Below are positions 63,639 through 64,000 of a stretch of 64,000 bases of DNA, in pieces. Each line of letters starts with the position of its first letter. Within the stretch, counting starts at the first letter, position 1. The DNA is from Yponomeuta sedellus (Eukaryota > Arthropoda > Insecta > Lepidoptera > Yponomeutidae): positions 5,360,804 through 5,424,803 of the forward strand of contig OW203749.1 of assembly GCA_934045075.1 (NCBI GenBank), in the 5' to 3' direction. Under the pieces are notes generated by a model, which saw only the letters and a list, made by a program, of their open reading frames with translations, was not told where the DNA came from and did no database searches. The translations under genes and the position numbers were made by a program.

Positions 63639-64000
63639 GTTAGTGGGTCCTCGAGAAGTATTTGTAGTTATACTATTTTTATTTTTAATGCACTAACCCG
63701 TGCTAAGGACAATTTTAAAAAACCTATTTAGAGGCTAAAAATTCCACCCATGCCATGTGGGTACAGCGATATCATTCCGATGTAAAAACCTCACTGCAAA
63801 GTAGGTACTCGGGGCTGCAAGTGATGCAATTTACTTCAGCTAGATGTCGCTGCCTGTACGTAATACAGAGAATAGTGTAAAGACGTTCGAAATTTCACTG
63901 ATGCCGGTGAGTCGCCCATTAGCTCAGTTGGAAAGAGCGCTTGCACGGATAGCCAGAGGTCGCGGGTTCGAATCCCGGCATGGGTGAAATTTTTAGCCTC
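63639..64000. repeat. Intron 34 start: SINE-A, inverted tail plus full copy
   Basis: 63672-63754 is a minus SINE-A tail (AATGCACTAACCCGTGCTAA) truncated at CCCATGCC, joined to a plus copy from 63755 to the window end. The plus head is 63913-63985. Confidence 0.8.

Overview
The window is insect nuclear DNA, most likely from a moth or butterfly. The evidence is a spliced, TE-dense gene with GT-AG introns, a Lep1-like Helitron ending in CTAGT, many tRNA-derived SINEs, LINE 3' tails and a mariner element. Two 200-base N runs are assembly gaps. No bacterial features are present.

One host gene fills the window on the + strand: the insect LRRK orthologue (leucine-rich repeat kinase, Drosophila Lrrk, closest in layout to vertebrate LRRK1). 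I could chain 34 coding exons by hand. Exons 3-34 join in phase at every junction and give 1,455 codons without a stop. Order: ankyrin repeats (about 67-5955), a pre-LRR linker and LRRs (8486-22670), the Roc GTPase domain (22650-32568), the COR domain (38338-54408), a linker (58590-61857), then the start of the kinase domain with its glycine loop and beta-3 lysine (63450-63638). The true start codon lies upstream; the rest of the kinase and any C-terminal domain lie downstream.

The introns hold all the other content. (1) Tandem arrays that begin at, or copy, the 3' end of an exon together with its splice donor; at least 12 exons are affected, the largest being a 51-bp array of about 64 units at 48386-51640. 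(2) A tRNA-derived SINE family in more than 20 copies, often as inverted pairs or perfect palindromes centred on the anticodon loop. (3) Three further repeat families, called here R2 (the 'CTGGGGCACGGG' repeat), R3 (the 'GTCGTAAAAGGCGAC' repeat) and SINE-B. (4) LINE copies, one with an intact 695-codon reverse transcriptase ORF on the minus strand. (5) A mariner with TA duplication and a visible empty site, a Helitron and several foldback/TIR elements. (6) An antisense LTR-like promoter with clustered heat-shock elements, inside a 1.47-kb tandem duplication (33112-36057).

No other complete host gene was found. One possible THAP-like first exon (45941-46152) is tentative. Element boundaries are estimates made by eye.
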